From: 4572-123 sp964418755
Lineage (GTDB): Bacteria; Desulfobacterota; Desulfobacteria; Desulfobacterales; 4572-123
Assembly (NCBI GenBank): GCA_964418755.1
Contig: CAYQNS010000194.1
Coordinates: 1-6,944, forward strand
Direction: 5' to 3'
Length of the DNA stretch: 6,944 bases
The translations under genes were made by a program, and so were the position numbers. Each line of letters starts with the position of its first letter. Position 1 is the first letter of the stretch. The notes under the pieces are model-generated. The model had not been told where the DNA came from. It saw nothing but the letters and a program-made list of their open reading frames with translations, and ran no database searches. Positions 1-5,357 of the stretch are shown in pieces.

Positions 1-263
1 AAATCATATGTAGCATACTGCGTAAACGGTTGATGGGGATCGGCCCAGATGCAGTCCAGTTGATCATTGTTGCAGGGCCTGGTTTTTGCCGGAAGACTGA
101 TACTGTGCTCAAAGCGTCTGTGCTTCAATTTCAGTAGAACCGTATCATTTTGAAAATTTATATAGTTAAGCCTGTTGATTAGCTGCTTTTTACTAACATT
201 TATTACGGGGCGGTTACCGGCGCTCAGGTTGCTCGTAGATTCGATTTTACGCATTCCGGCCAT
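1..263 (-). CDS. Partial conserved protein, possibly PilZ-domain (5' end only)
   Basis: An open frame starts at an ATG (bases 263-261) and runs 87 codons off the left edge of the window without a stop. A GGAGG (277-273) sits 9 bases upstream of the ATG, which supports this start over the second Met at codon 4. The first 25 or so residues are polar and lack a signal peptide. The following part (QLINRLNYINFQNDTVLL, then KLKHRRFEHSISLPAK and CIWADP) alternates short beta-strand-like stretches. It resembles the small PilZ-type proteins of sulfate-reducing deltaproteobacteria, where a conserved 'INFQ...L' segment precedes 'SLPA'. PilZ domains bind cyclic di-GMP through an RxxxR and a D/NxSxxG motif; neither is clearly visible in this fragment, so c-di-GMP binding is unproven. 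The frame, RBS and length are seen directly; the family name is inference. Confidence 0.55.
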   Translation of the reverse strand, partial: MAGMRKIESTSNLSAGNRPVINVSKKQLINRLNYINFQNDTVLLKLKHRRFEHSISLPAKTRPCNNDQLDCIWADPHQPFTQYATYD

Positions 264-375
264 TACCTCTTGCCTCCGGGATTGAGAAAAAGTCTGATGC
301 AACCGCAACATTCATTTCAGGATCGTGAAATCTATACAGGTGCCCATTTATACATGATATAGTATATTTGAAGAG

Positions 376-407
376 ATTATATAGCACGTAGTGTGTTAAA
401 ATTTCAA
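376..407 (-). promoter_or_regulatory. Possible sigma70-type promoter for the left-edge minus-strand gene
   Basis: On the minus strand a TTGAAA (407-402) is followed by TATATAAT (383-376). This gives 18 bases of spacing to TATATA, or 20 to the perfect TATAAT. Transcription would start near base 370, leaving a leader of about 105 bases before the ATG at 263. The surrounding stretch (about 340-450) is very AT-rich and otherwise empty, so chance matches are easy. Confidence 0.3.
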
Positions 408-450
408 TAAATATTGTCAATTAAACAAAAAAATGTGTTATTTTAATTGG

Positions 451-692
451 TTATAGACCGGCGATGCAATTTCCCCAAAAGTTTAAGCTACTATTATTTT
501 TGGTATCGGTCCGCGCTAACCGTTTGATACTTTTTTTGTTTTCCATTAACTGCCGACCGGGGCAATCGGAGCAACTGTTTTTTGATTTTGAAGGGCCTTC
601 AGACTGGTACTTAGCCGGACTGGAAACAAAGCCCCTCTTTCATCAAGAAAATCATTGAGCATATCCACTATTATCAAAACTTTTTGCGACAT
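451..692 (-). pseudogene. Truncated, frameshifted isochorismatase/nicotinamidase-family cysteine hydrolase relic
   Basis: A minus-strand frame begins with ATG at 692-690, with a strong GGGAGG (703-698) five bases upstream. Its first residues include LIIVDMLNDFLDERGAL, the characteristic N-terminus of isochorismatase-fold amidohydrolases (nicotinamidase, isochorismatase and unknown cysteine hydrolases); the Asp at residue 10 matches the family's catalytic Asp. After residue 23 the similarity stops and the frame closes at TAA 548-546, for 48 residues against the usual 180 or so. In a second frame, ending at 453-451, I read DTKNNSSLNFWGNCIAG. It resembles the family's 'D-x-H...EF..W..HC..GT' block and its Cys lies about 75 codons from the ATG, where that block is expected. 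The C-terminal part with the nucleophilic Cys is absent. The N-terminal match is strong; the second block is a weaker, inferred match. A translated 48-residue stub is possible but unlikely to be active. Confidence 0.55.
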
Positions 693-826
693 ATTCGCCT
701 CCCGTGGATTAAAGTTAATTCAAGATACGGGTTTGTTCGGAAATTTTCAAGTTTGAAAACGCATGGCATTGTAAAAAGGTTCGCAAGGCTGCGGCACTTT
801 ATAAAAAATCAAATGTGTTTGTACTG

Positions 827-855
827 TTTACAATACTCCATAATATTGATATATT
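827..855 (+). promoter_or_regulatory. Likely sigma70-type promoter for the aldolase gene
   Basis: TTTACA (827-832), a 17-base spacer and TATATT (850-855) match the -35/-10 pattern, and no better candidate lies between here and the aldolase start at 980. The predicted leader is about 115 bases. A small inverted repeat, TTGTA-CTGTT-TACAA (819-833), overlaps the -35 box and could be an operator, though five-base arms are weak evidence. Confidence 0.4.
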
Positions 856-979
856 AAATTTGATACAATGTGTTTGGTTTTTTAAAAGATAGAGAAGCAT
901 CCGGTGGCAACCAGATGAATACCGGCGGGCCATGTACCACGGCTCTAAAACGATTTCCGGAATCAGGAGGATTTTATTC

Positions 980-1618
980 ATGCTGTTAAAAACCGAAAGA
1001 AATGATATAGCGACCTTCGGCAGGAAGCTGATTTCCGCAGGATTAACGACTGGGACCGGTGGCAATCTGAGCCTGTTTAACCGTCCCGAGAATCTTATCG
1101 CTATCAGCCCTTCCGGAATAGAGTACTGTAATATGCAACCCGAGGATATCGTGATTCTGGATCTTGCAGGCAAAGTAGTGGAAGGCCGGCTGAAACCCTC
1201 CAGTGAACTGGACTTTCACCTGGCGCTTTATAAGCGACGTCCGGATATTCATGCAGTGGTTCATACCCATTCAATATATGCCACCACCATCGCCTGTTTG
1301 AACCGGGAGATCCCCGCGGTGCATTACCTGCTGGGGTTTGCCGGAACAAAAGTCCCGGTCGCCCCTTACGCTACCTTCGGCACGCCGGAACTGGCGGCAA
1401 ACATCACCCGGACCATTGGAGCTTATAATGCCGTGCTGCTGGCCAATCACGGACTGGTGGCCGTCGGCCCCACCATGGCCGGAGCCTTTTCGATTGCCGA
1501 ACAGGTGGAATTTGTGGCCCGACTTTACTATCAGGCCGGATGTATCGGCAATCCGGTCATCCTTCCGGATAAAGAAATGGAAACGGTGATCCGAAAATTT
1601 GGAACCTATGGGCAATAA
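980..1618 (+). CDS. Class II aldolase/adducin family protein, fuculose-phosphate aldolase type
   Basis: This 212-residue protein belongs to the zinc-dependent class II aldolases that cleave or epimerise sugar phosphates (FucA, AraD, RhaD and methylthioribulose-phosphate dehydratase relatives). Length and active site fit E. coli FucA (about 215 residues) closely. GGNLS at 27-31 and PSSE at 73-76 provide the phosphate-binding residues and the acidic catalyst. H95 and H97 (HTH) and H157 (ANHG) are the three zinc ligands, so the enzyme looks intact. I chose ATG 980 because AGGAGG (965-970) lies nine bases before it; an ATG at 932 in the same frame has no such site and would add 16 unlikely residues. 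It is a single-gene unit with its own promoter, and no sugar kinase, isomerase or methionine-salvage gene is next to it. The substrate therefore cannot be named; fuculose-1-phosphate is only the family prototype. Soluble cytoplasmic enzyme by composition. Confidence 0.9.
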   Translation: MLLKTERNDIATFGRKLISAGLTTGTGGNLSLFNRPENLIAISPSGIEYCNMQPEDIVILDLAGKVVEGRLKPSSELDFHLALYKRRPDIHAVVHTHSIYATTIACLNREIPAVHYLLGFAGTKVPVAPYATFGTPELAANITRTIGAYNAVLLANHGLVAVGPTMAGAFSIAEQVEFVARLYYQAGCIGNPVILPDKEMETVIRKFGTYGQ

Positions 1619-1757
1619 AAGTCGTTGGGAATACTCCGCATCCCAAAATTGAGCTGAATTTTGTCAATTTTGTGTCGGCCGTGAAATTGGGAAAAACAGA
1701 TAGCGTTAAAAAATGTGATTCGGTAAATAACGGATGTCGATTTTTTCAACATTATGC

Positions 1758-1788
1758 TTGACAAAACATTTAGAAAGATCAATATTTA
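1758..1788 (+). promoter_or_regulatory. rplU: Probable promoter of the rplU-rpmA-obgE operon
   Basis: A perfect TTGACA (1758-1763) is followed by an AT-rich -10 region. AATATT (1781-1786) gives the ideal 17-base spacing, while TATTTA (1783-1788) matches comparably at 19. The rplU ATG at 1840 lies about 45 bases beyond the expected start point. The -35 box is the strongest in the window, as expected for ribosomal protein genes. Confidence 0.6.
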
Positions 1789-1804
1789 ACACTTTTTAAG
1801 TGTT
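1788..1804 (+). promoter_or_regulatory. Seven-bp hairpin/inverted repeat at the rplU transcription start region
   Basis: AACACTT (1788-1794), a TTT loop and AAGTGTT (1798-1804) form a perfect 7-bp inverted repeat, 35 bases before the rplU start. It begins at the edge of the -10 region and spans the expected +1, so it could be a protein operator or an mRNA 5' hairpin. No T run follows it, so it is not a terminator. Autoregulatory leaders are known for rplU in Firmicutes; this one does not visibly match them. Confidence 0.35.
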
Positions 1805-1839
1805 GGGAATTTTAGGTCGAAATAAAGGAGGTTCGGATT

Positions 1840-2151
1840 ATGTACGCTGTAGTTGCTACGGGCGGTAAGCAGTATAAGGTTCAGGAAGGAGAGACACTGA
1901 GTGTTGAAAAACTTCCCGGTGAGGTGGGATCTCAGGTTGCCTTTGATCGGGTGCTCATGTTTTCCGATGATGAAAATATATCTGTCGGCAAACCGGTTAT
2001 CGAGAATGCGGTTGTCAGCGCTCATATTATAGAGCAGGGCAAGGCCAGGAAAATCCTCGTGTTCAAATACAAACGCCGGAAAAGATATCGGCGTACGCAG
2101 GGACATCGTCAGACTTTTACAAAAGTTAAAATCGACAGTATCGAAGTATAG
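1840..2151 (+). CDS. rplU: 50S ribosomal protein L21
   Basis: L21 binds 23S rRNA and, with L20, takes part in early assembly of the large subunit. The 103-residue length is exactly typical. Family hallmarks are seen throughout: YAVVATGGKQYKVQEG at the N-terminus, VEKLPGEVG near residue 25, VGKPVIENAVVSA around 50-62, and the basic tail KYKRRKRYRRTQGHRQ with the final TKVKI. AAAGGAGG (1824-1831) lies eight bases before the ATG, the best ribosome binding site in the window. It is the first gene of the operon; rpmA follows after 35 bases with no terminator between, the almost universal bacterial arrangement. Confidence 0.98.
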   Translation: MYAVVATGGKQYKVQEGETLSVEKLPGEVGSQVAFDRVLMFSDDENISVGKPVIENAVVSAHIIEQGKARKILVFKYKRRKRYRRTQGHRQTFTKVKIDSIEV

Positions 2152-2186
2152 GCCATACCTATAAAAATAAATACGGGAGTTTTAGA

Positions 2187-2441
2187 ATGTCACATAAAAA
2201 AGCGGGCGGCAGTTCAAGAAACGGCCGTGACAGCAACGGTCAGAGACGCGGTGTAAAGCGCTACGGCGGGGAAAAAGTTACCGCCGGCAGCATTCTGGTA
2301 CGCCAGGTGGGCACCCGGATTCATCCCGGGGAGAATGTCGGACTGGGCAAAGATTATACTCTTTTTGCAAAGATCGACGGCGTCGTTGCTTATGAACGTG
2401 TAGGCAAATCGCAAAAAAAAGCAAGTGTTTATGCTCAGTGA
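2187..2441 (+). CDS. rpmA: 50S ribosomal protein L27
   Basis: L27 is a large-subunit protein whose N-terminal tail reaches the peptidyl transferase centre and contacts the tRNA acceptor ends. At 84 residues it has normal length. It opens MSHKKAGGSSRNGRDS, the canonical tail with Ser in place of the usual Ala at residue 2. There is no Firmicute-type cleaved pre-sequence before it, so the tail is functional as translated. The core (AGSILVRQVGTRIHPGENVG, about residues 31-50, then YTLFAKIDG) is fully conserved. A GGGAG (2175-2179) sits seven bases before the ATG. Its TGA stop (2439-2441) overlaps the GTG start of obgE. Confidence 0.98.
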   Translation: MSHKKAGGSSRNGRDSNGQRRGVKRYGGEKVTAGSILVRQVGTRIHPGENVGLGKDYTLFAKIDGVVAYERVGKSQKKASVYAQ

Positions 2442-3439
2442 AATTTATTGATGAAGCGCTTATTACCGTCCAGTCCGGAGATGGCGGTGCCGGTTGTGTG
2501 AGTTTTAGACGGGAAAAATCTATTCCCCGGGGCGGTCCGGATGGTGGAGACGGGGGCAAAGGCGGGGATGTTATATTCAAGACGACATCACGCAAACGCA
2601 CTCTGTATGATTTTCGATTTCAGAAACATTTCAAGGCCCAAAATGGCACAGGCGGTCAGGGGAGCTCCAAAACCGGCAGAAACGGCAGCGATCTTGTCAT
2701 TGCGATTCCTGCCGGAACGATGGTTAACAACCCGGACACCGGCGAGATTTTAAAAGATTTTGTTAAAACCGACGAGATATTTACCATTGCAGCCGGCGGT
2801 CGTGGAGGGCAGGGCAATCAACGTTTTAAAACGTCCACCAACCGGGCCCCCAAGTTTGCGCAACCCGGTGAACCCGGGCTGACGTTGAAACTGAAACTGG
2901 AGCTTAAACTGCTGGCCGATGTCGGTATCATCGGGTTCCCCAACGCCGGAAAATCCACACTCATCAGCGTCATTTCCTCGGCGCGTCCCAAAATCGACAA
3001 CTACCCTTTCACAACGTTGAGTCCTAACCTTGGTGTCGTTAAAACTACGTGGGGGGAACCCTTTGTGGTTGCCGATATTCCGGGTTTGATAGAGGGCGCC
3101 CATCAGGGTGCCGGTCTGGGCATCAGGTTTCTGCGCCACATCGAACGGACCCGCATTCTGGTTCACCTTGTCGATGCGGCAGCCATTGATGTGAATGACC
3201 CCATGAAGGCCTACCTTGCAATAAACCGCGAGATCGGGCTATACAGCCGGGAGCTTTCAAAACGCCCTCAGGTAGTGGTGTTGAACAAGATTGATTTGCC
3301 GGAGGCTCAGACAGCCGCCAAGGCATTTACGGCTGCGGCAGGGTACTTGGACGTTCTTTTGATTTCGGCCGTTACAGGTAAAGGAACCAGTGTACTGAAA
3401 TCAAGGCTTGCAAAAATCCTCAACTCCTCCGAGAAATAA
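2438..3439 (+). CDS. obgE: Obg-family GTPase (GTPase ObgE/CgtA)
   Basis: Obg is an essential cytoplasmic GTPase that binds the 50S subunit during its maturation and links it to stress and cell-cycle control. The 333-residue protein has the glycine-rich Obg fold at about 1-158 (SGDGGAGCVSFRREK, GGPDGGDGGKGG, GGRGGQGNQRF). The G domain follows at about 160-330, with G1 GFPNAGKS at 166-173, the G2 threonines at 192-193, G3 DIPG at 213-216, G4 NKID at 283-286 and G5 SAV at 310-312. It ends soon after the G domain, so it lacks the OCT extension of Firmicute Obg. I chose GTG 2438 because the next residues (KFIDEALI) match the family's usual start. It overlaps the rpmA stop as GTGA, and no clear Shine-Dalgarno precedes it, so translation is probably coupled to rpmA. 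Confidence 0.97.
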   Translation: MKFIDEALITVQSGDGGAGCVSFRREKSIPRGGPDGGDGGKGGDVIFKTTSRKRTLYDFRFQKHFKAQNGTGGQGSSKTGRNGSDLVIAIPAGTMVNNPDTGEILKDFVKTDEIFTIAAGGRGGQGNQRFKTSTNRAPKFAQPGEPGLTLKLKLELKLLADVGIIGFPNAGKSTLISVISSARPKIDNYPFTTLSPNLGVVKTTWGEPFVVADIPGLIEGAHQGAGLGIRFLRHIERTRILVHLVDAAAIDVNDPMKAYLAINREIGLYSRELSKRPQVVVLNKIDLPEAQTAAKAFTAAAGYLDVLLISAVTGKGTSVLKSRLAKILNSSEK

Positions 3440-3444
3440 AAAAA

Positions 3445-3501
3445 CTGTAGCCGTTCACGGGTTCAAAGAACTACACAGCACCGTTCACGAGGTAGCGCTG
3501 T
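3445..3501. repeat. Paired hairpins sharing a CCGTTCACG direct repeat between obgE and gltX
   Basis: CCGTTCACG occurs at 3451-3459 and again at 3481-3489, exactly 30 bases apart. Each copy lies in a possible stem-loop. The first has TGTA...GTTC pairing with GAAC-TACA (3446-3475, with a small bulge); the second has ACAGC and ACC pairing with GGT and GCTGT (3475-3501). Neither is followed by a T run, so they are poor intrinsic terminators. The 140-base obgE-gltX gap holds nothing else except the palindrome at 3541. It could be a copy of a dispersed intergenic repeat; only one instance is visible here. Confidence 0.4.
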
Positions 3502-3540
3502 CTGCGTTAAACTTGATTTGTCTTATTTGTTCCCAGGGAT

Positions 3541-3556
3541 TAAAAACCGGTTTTTA
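3541..3556. promoter_or_regulatory. 16-base perfect palindrome upstream of gltX
   Basis: TAAAAACCGGTTTTTA is a perfect palindrome with no spacer, 24 bases before the gltX start. As an RNA hairpin it would need its central bases as loop, leaving a weak A-U stem and only a short T run, so it is a poor terminator. As DNA it has the form of a dimeric regulator site, and a bound protein here would affect gltX transcription or its early leader. No convincing gltX -35/-10 pair was found beside it. Confidence 0.4.
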
Positions 3557-3579
3557 TCTTTACATTCAGGTGACATAAA

Positions 3580-4989
3580 ATGAAACAGATTATCACACGA
3601 TTTCCCCCCAGCCCCACCGGTTATCTTCATGTAGGGGGCGCCCGGACGGCTCTGTTTAACTGGCTGTACGCCCGTCACACCAGGGGACGCTTTGTACTCA
3701 GGATTGAAGATACCGACGTGGAGCGGTCGACCCGGGCATCTGTCGATGCCATCTTCGAAGCTCTCGAGTGGCTGGGTATCGACTGGGACGATGGCCCTTA
3801 TTTTCAGTCAAAACGGTTTGACATTTATAGAGAATACGTTCAGCGACTCATAGACTCAGGCCATGCCTATTACTGCACCTGTACCCCCGAAGAAATAGCA
3901 GCCATGCGTAAACGGGGAATGGCCGCTGCCGGCAAGCCCAGATATGACGGCACCTGCCGCAGCAAGGGGCTTGGCCCGACAGACGGGGCCGTAGTGCGCT
4001 TCAAGGCGCCTCAAACCGGGACCACCGTCATAAGGGATGTGGTAAAGGGCAATATCGTTTTTCAAAACACGGACATCGATGATTTTATCATCCAGCGCAG
4101 CGACGGTACGCCCATGTACAACCTGGCGGTGGTTGTGGACGATATTACCATGCAGGTGAATACGATAATCCGGGGGGATGACCACGTCAGTAATACCCCC
4201 AAGCAGATTCTGCTGTACAAAGCTTTAAATGCAAAGGTGCCTGTATTTGGACATGTGCCCATGGTTCTGGGCAAGGACCGTGCCCGGTTGAGCAAACGTC
4301 ATGGCGCCACATCGGTGACAGCCTATAGGGATATGGGCTTTTTACCCGAGGCTTTTTTGAACTATCTTGTACGCCTGGGATGGTCCCATGGAGACCAGGA
4401 ATTTTTTACCCTTGACGAATTGATCGAAAAATTTACCCTTGAGAATATAGGGCATTCCGCCGGTGTATTCGATATGGAAAAACTCATGGCCCTCAACGCC
4501 GACCATATCAAGGCGATGCCGCCGGAAAAACTGGCCGGGCTGCTGATTCCATTTTTGGAAAAATTAGGGATTGAAGTCGAAGAAGGCCCCTATCTGGAAA
4601 GCGTCATTAAAACACTCAACGCCAGGAGCAAAACCCTTGTGGAAATGGCTGAAAAGGCCCTGTTCTACTTTCAGGATGAAATCGTGTATGACGAAAAAGC
4701 CGCCGGAAAAGTACTGAAACCCATTGCCGTGGAGCCACTGAAGGAACTCATGGCCCGTTTTGCGGATATGGACACCTTTACAGAATCGCTGCTGGAAGAT
4801 GTGTTCAGAGGGGTTATGGCCAAAACAGGGTTGAAACTCGGCAAAATCGCCCAGCCGGTAAGAGTGGCCCTAACCGGGCAGACAGCCAGCCCCGGAATTT
4901 TTGAAATAATTGAAATTATAGGTAAAAACAGGGTTATGGCCCGTCTTGAACAGGCCATCGAATTTATCGAATCAAAGACACAGGAATAA
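3580..4989 (+). CDS. gltX: Glutamate--tRNA ligase (GluRS)
   Basis: This class I aminoacyl-tRNA synthetase attaches glutamate to tRNA-Glu and, in organisms lacking GlnRS, also to tRNA-Gln as the first step of the GatCAB route. At 469 residues it has the normal bacterial length. The HIGH-type signature is PSPTGYLHVGG (10-20) and the KMSKS-type signature is LSKRHG (237-242). RIEDTDVERS (41-50) and RGDDH (198-202) are conserved active-site segments. A helical anticodon-binding half covers about 320-469. The zinc-finger insert has C99, C101, Y122 and C126; the position two after C126, His in E. coli GluRS, is Ser here. AGGTGA (3568-3573) lies six bases before the ATG. Whether it is discriminating or non-discriminating cannot be told by eye. 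Confidence 0.97.
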   Translation: MKQIITRFPPSPTGYLHVGGARTALFNWLYARHTRGRFVLRIEDTDVERSTRASVDAIFEALEWLGIDWDDGPYFQSKRFDIYREYVQRLIDSGHAYYCTCTPEEIAAMRKRGMAAAGKPRYDGTCRSKGLGPTDGAVVRFKAPQTGTTVIRDVVKGNIVFQNTDIDDFIIQRSDGTPMYNLAVVVDDITMQVNTIIRGDDHVSNTPKQILLYKALNAKVPVFGHVPMVLGKDRARLSKRHGATSVTAYRDMGFLPEAFLNYLVRLGWSHGDQEFFTLDELIEKFTLENIGHSAGVFDMEKLMALNADHIKAMPPEKLAGLLIPFLEKLGIEVEEGPYLESVIKTLNARSKTLVEMAEKALFYFQDEIVYDEKAAGKVLKPIAVEPLKELMARFADMDTFTESLLEDVFRGVMAKTGLKLGKIAQPVRVALTGQTASPGIFEIIEIIGKNRVMARLEQAIEFIESKTQE

Positions 4990-5102
4990 GTAAAAAATTC
5001 GTTGGCATCCTTCATGTACCGGTTTACGCTGAAAGCGTGTATATTTTACCTGGTTCAGGATGTCGAAATTTGAAATTAGCCAAATCATTGACATGCTACT
5101 GT

Positions 5103-5158
5103 TTTTTAATTTCACGGCTAAGATACAAAATTAAAAAGGTGTAAACTATTTTTAATTT
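5103..5158. repeat. Three alternating copies of a 10-base AT-rich arm
   Basis: TTTTTAATTT occurs at 5103-5112 and 5149-5158, and its exact complement AAATTAAAAA lies between them at 5128-5137. The middle copy can pair with either outer copy, giving two mutually exclusive 10-bp A-U hairpins. They lie in the 248-base gap between gltX and tRNA-Gln. That gap also has a short ACGCT-GAA-AGCGT stem (5026-5038) without a T run, and shows no credible ORF. The arms are low-complexity, so chance is a real possibility. Confidence 0.35.
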
Positions 5159-5193
5159 GTTGTGAAGGATATCGATTCGTTTCAAAAATTCAC

Positions 5194-5222
5194 TTGACTC
5201 TGTTTACGCTTTTGTGTATCAG
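5194..5222 (+). promoter_or_regulatory. Promoter of tRNA-Gln
   Basis: TTGACT (5194-5199), a 17-base spacer and TATCAG (5217-5222) end 15 bases before the mature 5' end of the tRNA. This would give a 5' leader of under 10 bases for RNase P to remove. Position, spacing and -35 quality fit a stand-alone tRNA promoter. The bases after the -10 are AT-rich, with no GC-rich discriminator. Confidence 0.6.
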
Positions 5223-5237
5223 AAGTTTAACAATTGA

Positions 5238-5311
5238 TGAGGGATCGTCTAGCGGCAGGACGACGGGTTCTGGCCCCGTTAACCCAGGTTCGAATCCTGG
5301 TCCCTCAGCCA
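5238..5311 (+). tRNA. tRNA-Gln (anticodon CTG)
   Basis: All four arms fold without mismatch. The acceptor is TGAGGGA/TCCCTCA, the D stem GTCT/GGAC (5247-5250 with 5258-5261), the anticodon stem ACGGG/CCCGT (5263-5267 with 5275-5279), and the T arm CCAGG-TTCGAAT-CCTGG (5284-5300). The anticodon is CTG at 5270-5272, which reads CAG. The discriminator is G and CCA is encoded (5309-5311), for 74 bases in all. The first pair is U1-A72, the weak pair typical of tRNA-Gln and a known identity feature both for GlnRS and for bacterial GatCAB amidotransferase. A second tRNA-Gln (TTG) is expected elsewhere to read CAA. The gene stands alone, with its own promoter and an immediate terminator. Confidence 0.97.
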
Positions 5312-5357
5312 AAAAAGCCAAGGGCTGCAATCATGATTGCAGCCCTTGGCTTTTTTT
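5311..5357. terminator. Bidirectional intrinsic terminator between tRNA-Gln and the MEMO gene
   Basis: A perfect 34-base palindrome has arms GCCAAGGGCTGCAATC (5317-5332) and its complement (5335-5350) around a central AT. It is preceded by six A (5311-5316) and followed by seven T (5351-5357), so it makes a GC-rich 16-bp hairpin plus U tract on either strand. On the plus strand it ends tRNA-Gln with no trailer: the final A of the encoded CCA is the first A of the tract. On the minus strand it follows the MEMO gene, whose TAA (5358-5356) lies within the T tract. It is the clearest terminator in the window. Confidence 0.95.

Noticed and set aside
464..658. 64-codon plus-strand ORF (MQFPQKFK...)
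   Set aside because: It lies opposite the hydrolase relic, has no ribosome binding site and no recognisable domain.
932..979. Upstream ATG extending the aldolase by 16 residues
   Set aside because: No Shine-Dalgarno, and the added residues do not resemble the family; AGGAGG at 965-970 points to ATG 980.
1625..1663. Possible aldolase terminator (TTGGGA/TCCCAA and CAAAATT/AATTTTG stems)
   Set aside because: The stems are short, compete with each other and are not followed by a T run.
2750..3166. 138-codon minus-strand ORF inside obgE
   Set aside because: It is antisense to the conserved Obg G domain and reflects that gene's codon bias.
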